Made by a program: the position numbers and the translations under genes
The notes under the pieces: generated by a model
Databases searched by the model: none
What the model was told of the DNA's origin: nothing
Seen by the model: the letters and a program-made list of their open reading frames with translations, nothing else
Source: CAZHHH01 sp052400685
Lineage (GTDB): Bacteria > Bacteroidota > Bacteroidia > Bacteroidales > Marinilabiliaceae
Assembly (NCBI GenBank): GCA_052400685.1
Contig: JBQTGJ010000002.1
DNA length: 64,000 bases
Strand: one strand, 5' to 3'
In this document: positions 17,307-25,407 of the stretch, piece by piece
Numbering within the stretch: position 1 is the stretch's first letter
How the letters are laid out: the number at the start of each line of letters is the position of its first letter

Positions 17307-18458
17307 TTATTTTCCCAACTCAAGACATCCCATAATAAAGGGACCTGTAGCCTTCGCATCATTATTACGAATCCGTTCATTTACATAATATTCAAAACTG
17401 CCGTCGCGATAGGGAGAGCCACCTAACCCTGCAACAGCGCAGCACCTGGTAAGGGTTAAGGTACCATCATCATTTTTCACAATTAAGTTATCCATCAGTC
17501 CCTTATAAGCTTTAAGAGCCACATTTTTATACCGTTTATGAATATACCCCTTATTTACAGCCTTTGCGTAGGCGTACATGAACATGGATGACGCAGAAGC
17601 TTCAAGATAATTCCCCTCTCTATCACCCTGATCAATAACCTGATACCACAACCCGGTGTTATCCTGATATTTGGCTAAACCCCGGGCCACACCATTAATA
17701 ATGCTAATTAAGGAATCTCTTTCAGGATGATTCTCAGGGACAAAATCCATGACATCAACCAATGCCATAAACCACCACCCCATACTTCTGCCCCAGAAAT
17801 TAGGGGACTGACCGGTCACTTTATTGGCCCATTTTTGATTTTTACTTTCATCCCAGGCATGATAATTTAAACCTGTTTTTTCATCATAAGTATGACGAGC
17901 GCATACCATAAATTGGTTGATGGCATCGTCTAACATTTCAGGGTGATTAAATGTAACGGCATATTGAGCATAAAAAGGAGCGCCCATATACAATCCATCA
18001 AGCCAAACCTGGTGCTGATATCTTAACTTATGCCAAAAAGCGCCTTCGTGAGTTCTGGGGTGATGCTTCAACTGATCAATTAACCGATCCATTGCCAATT
18101 TATACTTTTCGTCACCGGTTACCTTGTAAACATCGAAGAGTACCTTCCCCGAATTAATATAGTCAATATTATATGCTTCAACCTGATACTTATATATTTC
18201 ACCCTGCTCATTAATCAATGAATCCGCCCACTCTACAACATAATCGAGATACTTATTATCATTTGTATGTTTCCAGACTTTCAACATGGCCAAACAGCCT
18301 AACCCTTGTGAATAACCAAAGTAAAGTCTTTTGCCATGATCCAATTGCCAGGCTTCCGGGAATCGTTTCATTTCAGAATCAGCAAACCGGACACCAGTTG
18401 ATTGTGCCTTTAAAAAAGGCGCCAACATAAATAATATAGCAAACAATACAGCTCTCAT
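17307..18458 (-). CDS. GH105 unsaturated rhamnogalacturonyl hydrolase (YteR/YesR-like)
   Basis: A 383-residue secreted enzyme with a signal peptide at residues 1-18 (MRAVLFAILFMLAPFLKA). The mature protein matches the GH105 (alpha/alpha)6 barrel: RFPEAWQLDHGKRLYFGYSQ near the N-terminus, HHPRTHEGAFWHKLRYQHQV and VWLDGLYMGAPF around residue 150, where the Asp corresponds to the general acid of YteR, and GRSMGWWFMALVDVMDF. GH105 enzymes remove the unsaturated uronic acid that polysaccharide lyases leave at the non-reducing end of pectin oligosaccharides. This fits the PL1 lyase and GH28 in the same locus. The length is normal for the family. It lies downstream of a SusD remnant and upstream of two repeat elements. 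Confidence 0.9.
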   Translation of the reverse strand: MRAVLFAILFMLAPFLKAQSTGVRFADSEMKRFPEAWQLDHGKRLYFGYSQGLGCLAMLKVWKHTNDNKYLDYVVEWADSLINEQGEIYKYQVEAYNIDYINSGKVLFDVYKVTGDEKYKLAMDRLIDQLKHHPRTHEGAFWHKLRYQHQVWLDGLYMGAPFYAQYAVTFNHPEMLDDAINQFMVCARHTYDEKTGLNYHAWDESKNQKWANKVTGQSPNFWGRSMGWWFMALVDVMDFVPENHPERDSLISIINGVARGLAKYQDNTGLWYQVIDQGDREGNYLEASASSMFMYAYAKAVNKGYIHKRYKNVALKAYKGLMDNLIVKNDDGTLTLTRCCAVAGLGGSPYRDGSFEYYVNERIRNNDAKATGPFIMGCLELGK

Positions 18459-18461
18459 ATC

Positions 18462-18573
18462 TTATTCGATTTTATTGTTAATATTCAGGATCAATTCTTC
18501 CGGAAGCGGATAAAAACCCGTCTCCATAAAATAATTACACACGACATACAACTCTGTTTTCCCTTAATTTCAT
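18462..18573 (-). pseudogene. Remnant of a deleted SusD-like gene (start and last 33 codons)
   Basis: Reading leftward from the ATG complementary to 18571-18573, the first bases (ATGAAA) follow the same spacer that precedes the intact susD start. After about 10 bp the frame becomes GKTELYVVCNYFMETGFYPL followed by PEELILNINNKIE and a stop at 18462-18464. The stretch GFYPLPEELILN resembles the C-terminal end of SusD-like proteins, where the intact one here has VELLPLNQKMIDVNPGLE. I infer an internal deletion that removed most of a second susD. Confidence 0.5.
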
Positions 18574-18666
18574 ATGATTATAATTTGTTTCTCAATTGCC
18601 ATATGGAACTCGCCAGGATTAATCATCTTCTTGTGTGTGTGGAACAATTTCCAGGTCTCGTTTCAT
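18574..18666 (-). repeat. susC-susD spacer repeat, copy A
   Basis: About 93 bp, nearly identical to the spacer between the intact susC and susD genes (29727-29816): TAATTTGTTTCTCA, TTGCCATATGGAACTCGCCA, TCAT-CTTCTTGTGTGTG and CTCGTTTCAT are shared in order. It overlaps the last 15 codons of the DUF4450 gene. The arms ATGGAACTCGCC and GGCTCGTTTCAT (in copy B) can pair at about 10 of 12 positions, so an RNA hairpin is possible. Confidence 0.75.
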
Positions 18667-21600
18667 CAGTGTTAAACTCATTAAGCCAACGACTACATCG
18701 TTAGCTGTACTTTCGATACTTAAGGATTTTAAATTTTTCAACTGATTCAAAGGTAAATCAACTAAAATACCAGCTCCACCATCAATCTCTCTTCCATACA
18801 CTTCATTTTTGTCAATTCCGAGTTCTTCGCCCAAATGGCGACTAATACTACCTGTTTTAAACGCGACCCGAAATGGGTTTGGTCGTTTAAGTTGAAAAGC
18901 GTACATATCAGTATATAAATCCTGCTCTACAGGCAACCAATTATCGGGATTTACCAAATCCAGTGCGTCAACAGTTCCATCGGTATAAGTGATTTTCACT
19001 TTACCATTGGGGATATGACATTGCATATGATTTGTACTGCCTGCCAGCAACAAATAGGCGTGTCCGGCATTTCCGGTTAAAGGGATTTCAACTTTATCCG
19101 GATAATTATCCCAAAGAGTCGTAAAAACAATGTTAGGCTTAGTACTATCGGCGACTGTTCTGAAAGGAATTTTAAAAGGCGTATTATACACCTCATTTTT
19201 AACCGCCGATCTGAAGCCGGCATCGTCAATAACGGCTGTATGCATCGGATGACACCACTCACCTATTCCCTGTGTTGGAATTTGCAATGTTGTATATGGC
19301 GATCGGGGCGTTAGATACGCCTGATCAAAAATATCGGTAACCGACGCATTAAAATAAGCGTCTAAAGAAACCATTGTATAGCTGGCTTTCCTATTGATGA
19401 CATTCCAGTTAATCAACTTAGTCCGGAAAATAAGGCTATCATCTTTACCAATTAATTCTAAAGAATTGGTTCCGAAGAGACTGACAGAATGAGGGACCTC
19501 GAACCATGCACTTGTTTCGTTGCCCCGTATCTCAACTGATTTTTTTAATTGGTAACTCCCTTTGTTAAGAATGAATGCGCCAACAAAAGGAACATTCTGA
19601 TTATTCTTAATTTTAAATTTAAGCCGATCATCTTCGGCCGGGTAAATGACTTCGAATGGTTCTTTTAACTGAATATTAATTGGTTCCCACCAACGCATAT
19701 CACCTTGTTCCAACTGAACAAATAATGTATGATGCCCAACGTCACCCTTAAGACGGCCCGACAATGAGTGATTTGAGAAGGATTCATCAGTTAGAATATT
19801 TTGGGGATCATATATCTCTAAAATCTTACCAACAGATTTTAATTGCCAACTGTTTCCAGGCACTCCTTGCCTGACGTAATCGGATTTCAAAAAGGGTTCG
19901 CCTTCCCAAATAATGTTAATATCAGCACTATCCAACTTATTGCAGGTAATGCGTATCATTGGCACACCAACACTTTCGACCAAAGCCCACGAATGCTTCT
20001 TACCATTCACAAGAACCTCTTTAACACGTGATTTCCCGGCCTTTATCATTAAGTCAACCGATATATTATCTTTGAGTCTGTTTATAATAGTATAAACGCA
20101 AGAGCCGTTATCCCTCTTAAACCGATACGTAATATCAGCATTTTCAAACTTTGCATGATCCCATTGAGAAGGAAATCCAGGTTGAATCACTAACCGATTA
20201 TTCAACAAATCGGGTTTTATACCAAATAATCCTTGAACAATGGCGCGTGAATACATCCCAACCGGATCGCCAAAATCGCGGTAACATTCGCCTCTTGCTT
20301 TATCATAGAAGCTTATTTGGCCAATATTTCCGGGACTGCTACCCAAATACATCCCGTCCAATACCGAACTTTTAAAAAGTTTAAAGGCCTTCTCATATCT
20401 GCCGGATTGCCAATATGCCAATGCCGTATGAGCCACTTCGGCAAAAGCCACATTATTAATAGACCATGAATATGGGAACCAATGGGTTGTAGAAATCGTT
20501 TCATAATTATCATCCTTCAGCCCCTTCGCTATTACGGGGATGTGAGGAATTTCAGTATCGATATACCGGGTGGCCTGATAAGCCTGAAAAATATCCGGGA
20601 CATCAGAATCTATCGCATGATAAACGGTCCATATTGCGGCATCGGGATGAATATTTCCGGGTGCCAAAAAATCGATATATTCAGCCCAACACCCCTTTTC
20701 GGGCATCCATAATTTGCTATTGATTGCGGCAATAATTTTTTCAGCTTCCTCTGAATAAGGTTTTGGATCCACACCAATTTTTGATGCAATAAGAGCGGCT
20801 AACCTATTGGCTCTGTAATTATAAGAAGAAGAATGAGTCACGGCACCGCTATTATAGTACAAGGCATCGCTGGCCCAAATGCTGGCATAGGCATCGTACA
20901 ATCCATCATCATCGGGATCGAAATTTCTTTTTTCCCATTTAAGATGAAGTTCAATGACCGGCCATATTTTTTTGGCATAATCCCAATCGCCTGTCCAATT
21001 CAAATGCCATAACAATTCATCAATATAACATAGATTCATGTCATAGTGGTGCATTTTTGTATTTTGTCCGGGGTTACGACAGATATACCCGTTACTGTAC
21101 ATTGGCGTCCCCCATATTTTAGCTGCTCTGGCAAAATGCCTAAGCGTATCCTGAGCAGGATGGGGTATGACAGGCTCAACCTGTGTAACCTGTGATGCAG
21201 CATAATTATCAAAATGCATTCGTGCACGGTCGTGCCATCCGAGGCAATCGCCAGTATAGGCGGCTCTCCAGCCATTTAAAGGCATCCGCCAGCCAATAGC
21301 CCCATGCATCCAACAACTATCCCAAATAGCATCAGCCGCCGTACTTAAAACACCTCCCAATGGATTAATATATTGATCGGGGGTCTCAATTTTAACCGTA
21401 TTCGCAATTTCAATTCTTTTTTCTTCAGCACGATCAAATAAGGATTGTAGCTTATTTTCATGAAATACGTCGTCTCCTTTTAATTGAAAAGCAAGATATA
21501 ATTCACCACTACTTTTAAGTACTGTTTTAGCCGTTAAAACAGGGATGTCGTTTAAAGCTTCCGAGGCCCAAACCTGCAAAGGAGAATCTAATTTATAAGG

Positions 21601-22422
21601 AGAGCTAATTTTCAATTTCGAGCCAGCAGGGAAAATCCCCTCTATACTTTTTGGCTGTTTTGTATTCTGACCATAGTTCAACACAAAACGATTCTGCGCA
21701 ATCGTATAAGCATTTCCTTTGCAAGCCTCCGTGTGCAAATCAAAACAATCGGGCTTATCGACACCTAAATCGCCATTTCGGGAAAAGCGCTTGTTGCTGG
21801 CGCCCCCGTACATGCAAAAGAGCTCAATGCCCCCGGGCAAATTACTCGTTGTAATCTGCATGACCATTCCATCAGCATTAGCCAGAGCAAGAACTTTCAG
21901 TTTTATGGTCCCTTCTCCAATAACCGGATCTTTGATTTCATAAATCCGTGTTCCCGGATAATAAATTGATTTAATAAAATCAGCCTTGTTAAGCCAAATA
22001 CTTTTCTGGTTAGCCACAATCCCGAACTGAAGGTTGCCACCCATATCAGGCATAAAAAATCCAAACTCAGGCACATCACTCGTTTCAAGCCTAAAAGCGG
22101 TATTTGTGCCATAAAGAGCCCTGGTAAATTTTTTATCTCCGTTGATTATTACAAAACCGTTATTCTCGGGTTTGTAACGTAATGTTCGTTCAACAGGCTC
22201 ACTGTTAATTGACGTCAGCTGCGCAGCGACATTGACAGAACCAATAAACAGAAAAATAAATAGTGCTTGCAGGAAAAGCCCAACTTCAGCGTTACGCTTA
22301 CCCGGTAAATGGTCACTTACACCAGCAAACACACGTTTCTCAATTTTCAAAAGCCTCCGCAATAAGCCATCCTTGTGGGGCACAGGCGTTTTTCTGCAAG
22401 CACCAAATATTAAAATCTTCAT
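18619..22422 (-). CDS. DUF4450-domain protein, (alpha/alpha)6 glycosidase-like
   Basis: A 1267-residue protein. The centre (about 375-760) looks like an (alpha/alpha)6 catalytic barrel: MHGAIGWRMPLNGWRAAYTG, CLGWHDRARMHFDNYAASQV, KKIWPVIELHLKWEKRNFDP with DDDGLYDAY, and SSPGNIGQISFYDKARGECY. Beta-sandwich-like regions flank it. This matches the DUF4450 family found in pectin utilisation loci; its activity is not known to me. Both ends are abnormal. Residues 7 to about 53 are encoded by an inserted repeat element, splitting the signal peptide so that only LFIFLFIGSVNVAAQ remains recognisable. The last 15 residues (KRDLEIVPHTQEDD) are encoded by the susC-susD spacer repeat. No internal ATG lies between the insert and the mature region, so correct secretion is doubtful. 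Confidence 0.75.
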   Translation of the reverse strand: MKILIFGACRKTPVPHKDGLLRRLLKIEKRVFAGVSDHLPGKRNAEVGLFLQALFIFLFIGSVNVAAQLTSINSEPVERTLRYKPENNGFVIINGDKKFTRALYGTNTAFRLETSDVPEFGFFMPDMGGNLQFGIVANQKSIWLNKADFIKSIYYPGTRIYEIKDPVIGEGTIKLKVLALANADGMVMQITTSNLPGGIELFCMYGGASNKRFSRNGDLGVDKPDCFDLHTEACKGNAYTIAQNRFVLNYGQNTKQPKSIEGIFPAGSKLKISSPYKLDSPLQVWASEALNDIPVLTAKTVLKSSGELYLAFQLKGDDVFHENKLQSLFDRAEEKRIEIANTVKIETPDQYINPLGGVLSTAADAIWDSCWMHGAIGWRMPLNGWRAAYTGDCLGWHDRARMHFDNYAASQVTQVEPVIPHPAQDTLRHFARAAKIWGTPMYSNGYICRNPGQNTKMHHYDMNLCYIDELLWHLNWTGDWDYAKKIWPVIELHLKWEKRNFDPDDDGLYDAYASIWASDALYYNSGAVTHSSSYNYRANRLAALIASKIGVDPKPYSEEAEKIIAAINSKLWMPEKGCWAEYIDFLAPGNIHPDAAIWTVYHAIDSDVPDIFQAYQATRYIDTEIPHIPVIAKGLKDDNYETISTTHWFPYSWSINNVAFAEVAHTALAYWQSGRYEKAFKLFKSSVLDGMYLGSSPGNIGQISFYDKARGECYRDFGDPVGMYSRAIVQGLFGIKPDLLNNRLVIQPGFPSQWDHAKFENADITYRFKRDNGSCVYTIINRLKDNISVDLMIKAGKSRVKEVLVNGKKHSWALVESVGVPMIRITCNKLDSADINIIWEGEPFLKSDYVRQGVPGNSWQLKSVGKILEIYDPQNILTDESFSNHSLSGRLKGDVGHHTLFVQLEQGDMRWWEPINIQLKEPFEVIYPAEDDRLKFKIKNNQNVPFVGAFILNKGSYQLKKSVEIRGNETSAWFEVPHSVSLFGTNSLELIGKDDSLIFRTKLINWNVINRKASYTMVSLDAYFNASVTDIFDQAYLTPRSPYTTLQIPTQGIGEWCHPMHTAVIDDAGFRSAVKNEVYNTPFKIPFRTVADSTKPNIVFTTLWDNYPDKVEIPLTGNAGHAYLLLAGSTNHMQCHIPNGKVKITYTDGTVDALDLVNPDNWLPVEQDLYTDMYAFQLKRPNPFRVAFKTGSISRHLGEELGIDKNEVYGREIDGGAGILVDLPLNQLKNLKSLSIESTANDVVVGLMSLTLMKRDLEIVPHTQEDD
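22256..22412 (-). repeat. MITE-like element, copy 5, inserted in frame in the DUF4450 gene
   Basis: The ends are perfect 10-bp inverted repeats GTGCTTGCAG and CTGCAAGCAC (22263-22272 and 22395-22404 within TAGTGCTTGCAGGAAAAGCC and GGCGTTTTTCTGCAAGCACC). The body has CAACTTCAGCGTTACGCTTA and ATGGTCACTTAC as in the other copies. It lies wholly inside the 5' coding region and keeps the reading frame open. Confidence 0.75.
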
Positions 22423-22444
22423 CCAGAATCAATTTATTATAGTT

Positions 22445-22573
22445 TGTCTATAAAGTTCAACTTCTGCGTTACGCCTGTTCTCAAAATAATCATTTACAGC
22501 AGCAAACACATATTTCCCGAGCTGCGCAAGCCCTGAATCTGAACTTTATAGCAAACTCCCGACTTTATGGACA
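22445..22573 (+). repeat. MITE-like element, copy 6
   Basis: A well-preserved 129-bp copy with ends TGTCTATAAAGTTC and GACTTTATGGACA and body CAACTTCTGCGTTACGCC, ATAATCATTTACAG and GAGCTGCGCAAGCCCTGAAT. It fills the spacer between the DUF4450 gene and the six-hairpin gene. Confidence 0.8.
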
Positions 22574-22582
22574 ATCGGTAAA

Positions 22583-24715
22583 TTAAGGCATTACTTTTAA
22601 ATCTTCCCACATCACATTCCATGTTCCGTCTTTAGGAAATCCGGGAGTTTCCACGGTATTGCCATCCCAACCTGCACACATCATGGCAACAGCTGTTAGC
22701 AAGCCCCCATTACCAGGTAAGTATACCCTTAAGCGACTATCCTGATAATTATGACCATTAACCAGATAGGTATTGGTTCGTTTGTCCATTAGTAATGCCC
22801 CGACAGCTTTATCCGGTTCGCCCAACCGAGCGGCGCACATGGCCGTCATTGGGTAATCCCATCCCCAGGTTTTTCCCCAGTTCCAGTTATCCCAAACCCA
22901 ATGTAGGGTATTTTTCATATAATCGACTCTCACCAATTTACATTTAGGAAGCATACCCATTGCACCCAAAACGGCAGGATGGTCAGAGGTAAAACGGATA
23001 TCCTGGTAAGTATCCACAGCATCCTCTGCGGCAAGATATAACCCATCTTTAGAGGCTAAAGGAGACAGCTTTGCGATCAATTCGTCCCATTGTTCACTTC
23101 TTTTTTCGCCGGCCCGGACTCTCCATTGTTGTGCCACTTCCATGGCATAATGCCAATACGACAATTCAAATGGCGGATTAACAGTTTCAGCAGCCCTTAA
23201 TGTTTCCTGTGCAGGGATTAATCCTTTCAGCACATATCGGCCATCCTGCAAATCGTAGGTTGCAAATGAAGCCATAAATTCAGCGGTCGCATTAACCAGT
23301 GCCCCATATTTTTTAATAACCTCCTCGGAAGGATGATCGCGATACACCAATTCGGCCATATAGATAAAATGAGGTTGTTGCCAAATTAAAAAAGAACCTG
23401 TTGACGAAGGGGCCTCTAAAGCAGAAGGGTCGGTCATTTTCATCCATCTCACACCATCAAACCCCTGCCTTTCGGCAATTGATTTTGCAACAGGATAAGC
23501 TTTTGAATACCAGTCCAAACTACGCTCTAACAAATCGATATGATTCCACAAGGCAAACTGAACGGCATGCCACCAATGCATTTCAAGATGGAATTTCCCA
23601 AACCAACTATTATACGTCAGGCCGGTTTCCTGGGGCGGAATATCACCCGCACATTGAATAGCCATTAAATATTGCGATAAAATAACACGACGCTCTAACT
23701 CTAAAGCTCTGCTGTCAGTACATTTGGAAAAATCAATTGCGCCCCCTTTCTGCCAAAAAGAGCGCCAATAATCAGAGGCATTAGCAAAAATATCATCCAT
23801 TGCGGGTTTACTTGCCGGAGGCATTTGTTCCGTAAAAGCACAAGTAAACGCAAAGTGATCAGAGGTTGGTTTAAGTATAAAATAATGAGGTGCCATTTCT
23901 TCCACAACGGCTTTACCAGCCCATTGAATCTTCACAAAATAGACACTCTTATCCAGAGTTCTCTTTAACACACAATAACCGTCACCCTTTTCAACCATTT
24001 CCGTTTTATGCTTTTCGGGTGAATTCCAATCTGTCGCAGAATCGGTATGTTTCCCTGTTGGGTAGGGAAATTTAAAACTAATCTTTAATTGTTCCTGATT
24101 AATAAGATGAGATGATATATCCGCTTTAATCTCATCCAGCTTCGGATCACAGGCGGTCTTCACAACAACGGAGTCCCCCTCAATGGTATAATTACTTTCA
24201 ATAATACCATCCCACAATTTTAATTGCTGATGAATATCCTTAAAATCTTTTTGTTCAGCAGCCTGTCCGTCTTTCTTCGTAATCTCTAAACCAACATACC
24301 CTAAATGTAAACGATGCGGATTGGCCCGATACCAATTGGCGGCGTCGTGAGGTCTCCCTTTCTCTTTAAACTGAACGGCATAAACCTCATCATGGCCTCT
24401 AAAGTCATAAGTTTTAAGCGTCTCCTCAAATTTATAATTATTGGGGTTTGCAAAACTGTGCCAGCCCCATTGAGACTGAGTGCCCAGAGGAACACCATTT
24501 TTATAATCCTCAGGAAATGTTTGTAAACCTGAAGCATCCACCGTAAAAGCAAAGTTGCCGTTTCCGACAGATAACGAACTCAATGAATCAAATTGCGATA
24601 TCATTGGGCTATTTCTCTCTATTACAGCAAATCTGTCAATTCTTTCAGGTGCTTTGGTTTTACATGCAAACAATGCGAGACCCATTGTTGCGAGCAAAAA
24701 TAGATTTTTCTTCAT
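22583..24715 (-). CDS. Six-hairpin glycosidase-like lipoprotein (GH65/GH95-like fold)
   Basis: A 710-residue lipoprotein with signal MKKNLFLLATMGLALFAC (lipobox LFAC, Cys18). After a beta-rich N-terminal domain (about 40-310; SLSVGNGNFAFTVDASGLQT, QTFPEDYKNGVPLGTQSQWG) comes an (alpha/alpha)6-like domain (about 330-690). Its motifs include PQETGLTYNSWFGKFHLEMH with WWHAVQFALW, GFDGVRWMKMTDPS, LIWQQPHFIYMAELVYRDHP and WDNWNWGKTWGWDYPMTAMC. The arrangement and the FHLEMHWWHA motif recall GH65 and GH95 enzymes, so a glycosidase acting on pectin side chains is likely. The family and substrate are not assigned. It probably belongs to the same leftward transcript as susCD, though a repeat array of uncertain length separates it from the lyase gene. 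Confidence 0.75.
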   Translation of the reverse strand: MKKNLFLLATMGLALFACKTKAPERIDRFAVIERNSPMISQFDSLSSLSVGNGNFAFTVDASGLQTFPEDYKNGVPLGTQSQWGWHSFANPNNYKFEETLKTYDFRGHDEVYAVQFKEKGRPHDAANWYRANPHRLHLGYVGLEITKKDGQAAEQKDFKDIHQQLKLWDGIIESNYTIEGDSVVVKTACDPKLDEIKADISSHLINQEQLKISFKFPYPTGKHTDSATDWNSPEKHKTEMVEKGDGYCVLKRTLDKSVYFVKIQWAGKAVVEEMAPHYFILKPTSDHFAFTCAFTEQMPPASKPAMDDIFANASDYWRSFWQKGGAIDFSKCTDSRALELERRVILSQYLMAIQCAGDIPPQETGLTYNSWFGKFHLEMHWWHAVQFALWNHIDLLERSLDWYSKAYPVAKSIAERQGFDGVRWMKMTDPSALEAPSSTGSFLIWQQPHFIYMAELVYRDHPSEEVIKKYGALVNATAEFMASFATYDLQDGRYVLKGLIPAQETLRAAETVNPPFELSYWHYAMEVAQQWRVRAGEKRSEQWDELIAKLSPLASKDGLYLAAEDAVDTYQDIRFTSDHPAVLGAMGMLPKCKLVRVDYMKNTLHWVWDNWNWGKTWGWDYPMTAMCAARLGEPDKAVGALLMDKRTNTYLVNGHNYQDSRLRVYLPGNGGLLTAVAMMCAGWDGNTVETPGFPKDGTWNVMWEDLKVMP

Positions 24716-24768
24716 ACCATTAGAATTTGTGTTGATATTTAGTTCTGTTCTTCATTTACAATCGTGTT

Positions 24769-25407
24769 TGTCTATAAAGTCCGACTTCTGCGTTATGCTT
24801 GCTCTCAAAATGGTCATTTACGAAAAGTAAACTCACATTTTTCGAGCGGCGCAAGCCTTGNNNNNNNNNNNNNNNNNNNNNNNNNNNNNNNNNNNNNNNN
24901 NNNNNNNNNNNNNNNNNNNNNNNNNNNNNNNNNNNNNNNNNNNNNNNNNNNNNNNTACGACCACTTTATCGTGTCCGGCTATAAAGTCCCGACTTCTGCG
25001 TTATGCTTGCTCTCAAAATGGTCATTTACGAAAAATAAACTCACATTTTTCGAGCGGCGCAAGCCTTGAATTTGAACTTTATTGCTCAAACACTTCACTT
25101 GATGCACGACCACTTTATCGTGTCCGGCTATAAAGTCCCGACTTCTGCGTTACGCTTGTACCCAAAATAATCATTTACGGAAAGTAAACTCACATTTTTC
25201 GAGCGGCGCAAGCCTTGAATTTGAACTTTATTGCTCAAACACTTCACTTGATGCACGACCACTTTATCGTGTCCGGCTATAAAGTCCCGACTTCTGCGTT
25301 ACGCTTGTACCCAAAATAATCATTTACGGAAAGTAAACTCACATTTTTCGAGCGGCGCAAGCCTTGAATTTGAACTTTATTGCTCAAACACTTCACTTGA
25401 TGCACAG
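24769..25407 (+). repeat. Tandem array of MITE-like elements with 149-bp period and an assembly gap
   Basis: A first copy (24769-24860) is cut by 95 N's (24861-24955). After the gap, units starting at 24958, 25107 and 25256 are spaced exactly 149 bp apart. They are almost identical and share CGACCACTTTATCGTGTCCG, GCGGCGCAAGCCTTGAATTT and GCTCAAACACTTCACTTGAT. Each unit is one palindromic element plus a linker of about 36 bp. The gap length is probably nominal, so the true number of units is unknown. The reading frames that cross the N's are artefacts. Confidence 0.9.

Noticed and set aside
24764..25133. Overlapping plus-strand frames through the N gap
   Set aside because: They run through 95 undefined bases and repeat units; they are artefacts of the gap.
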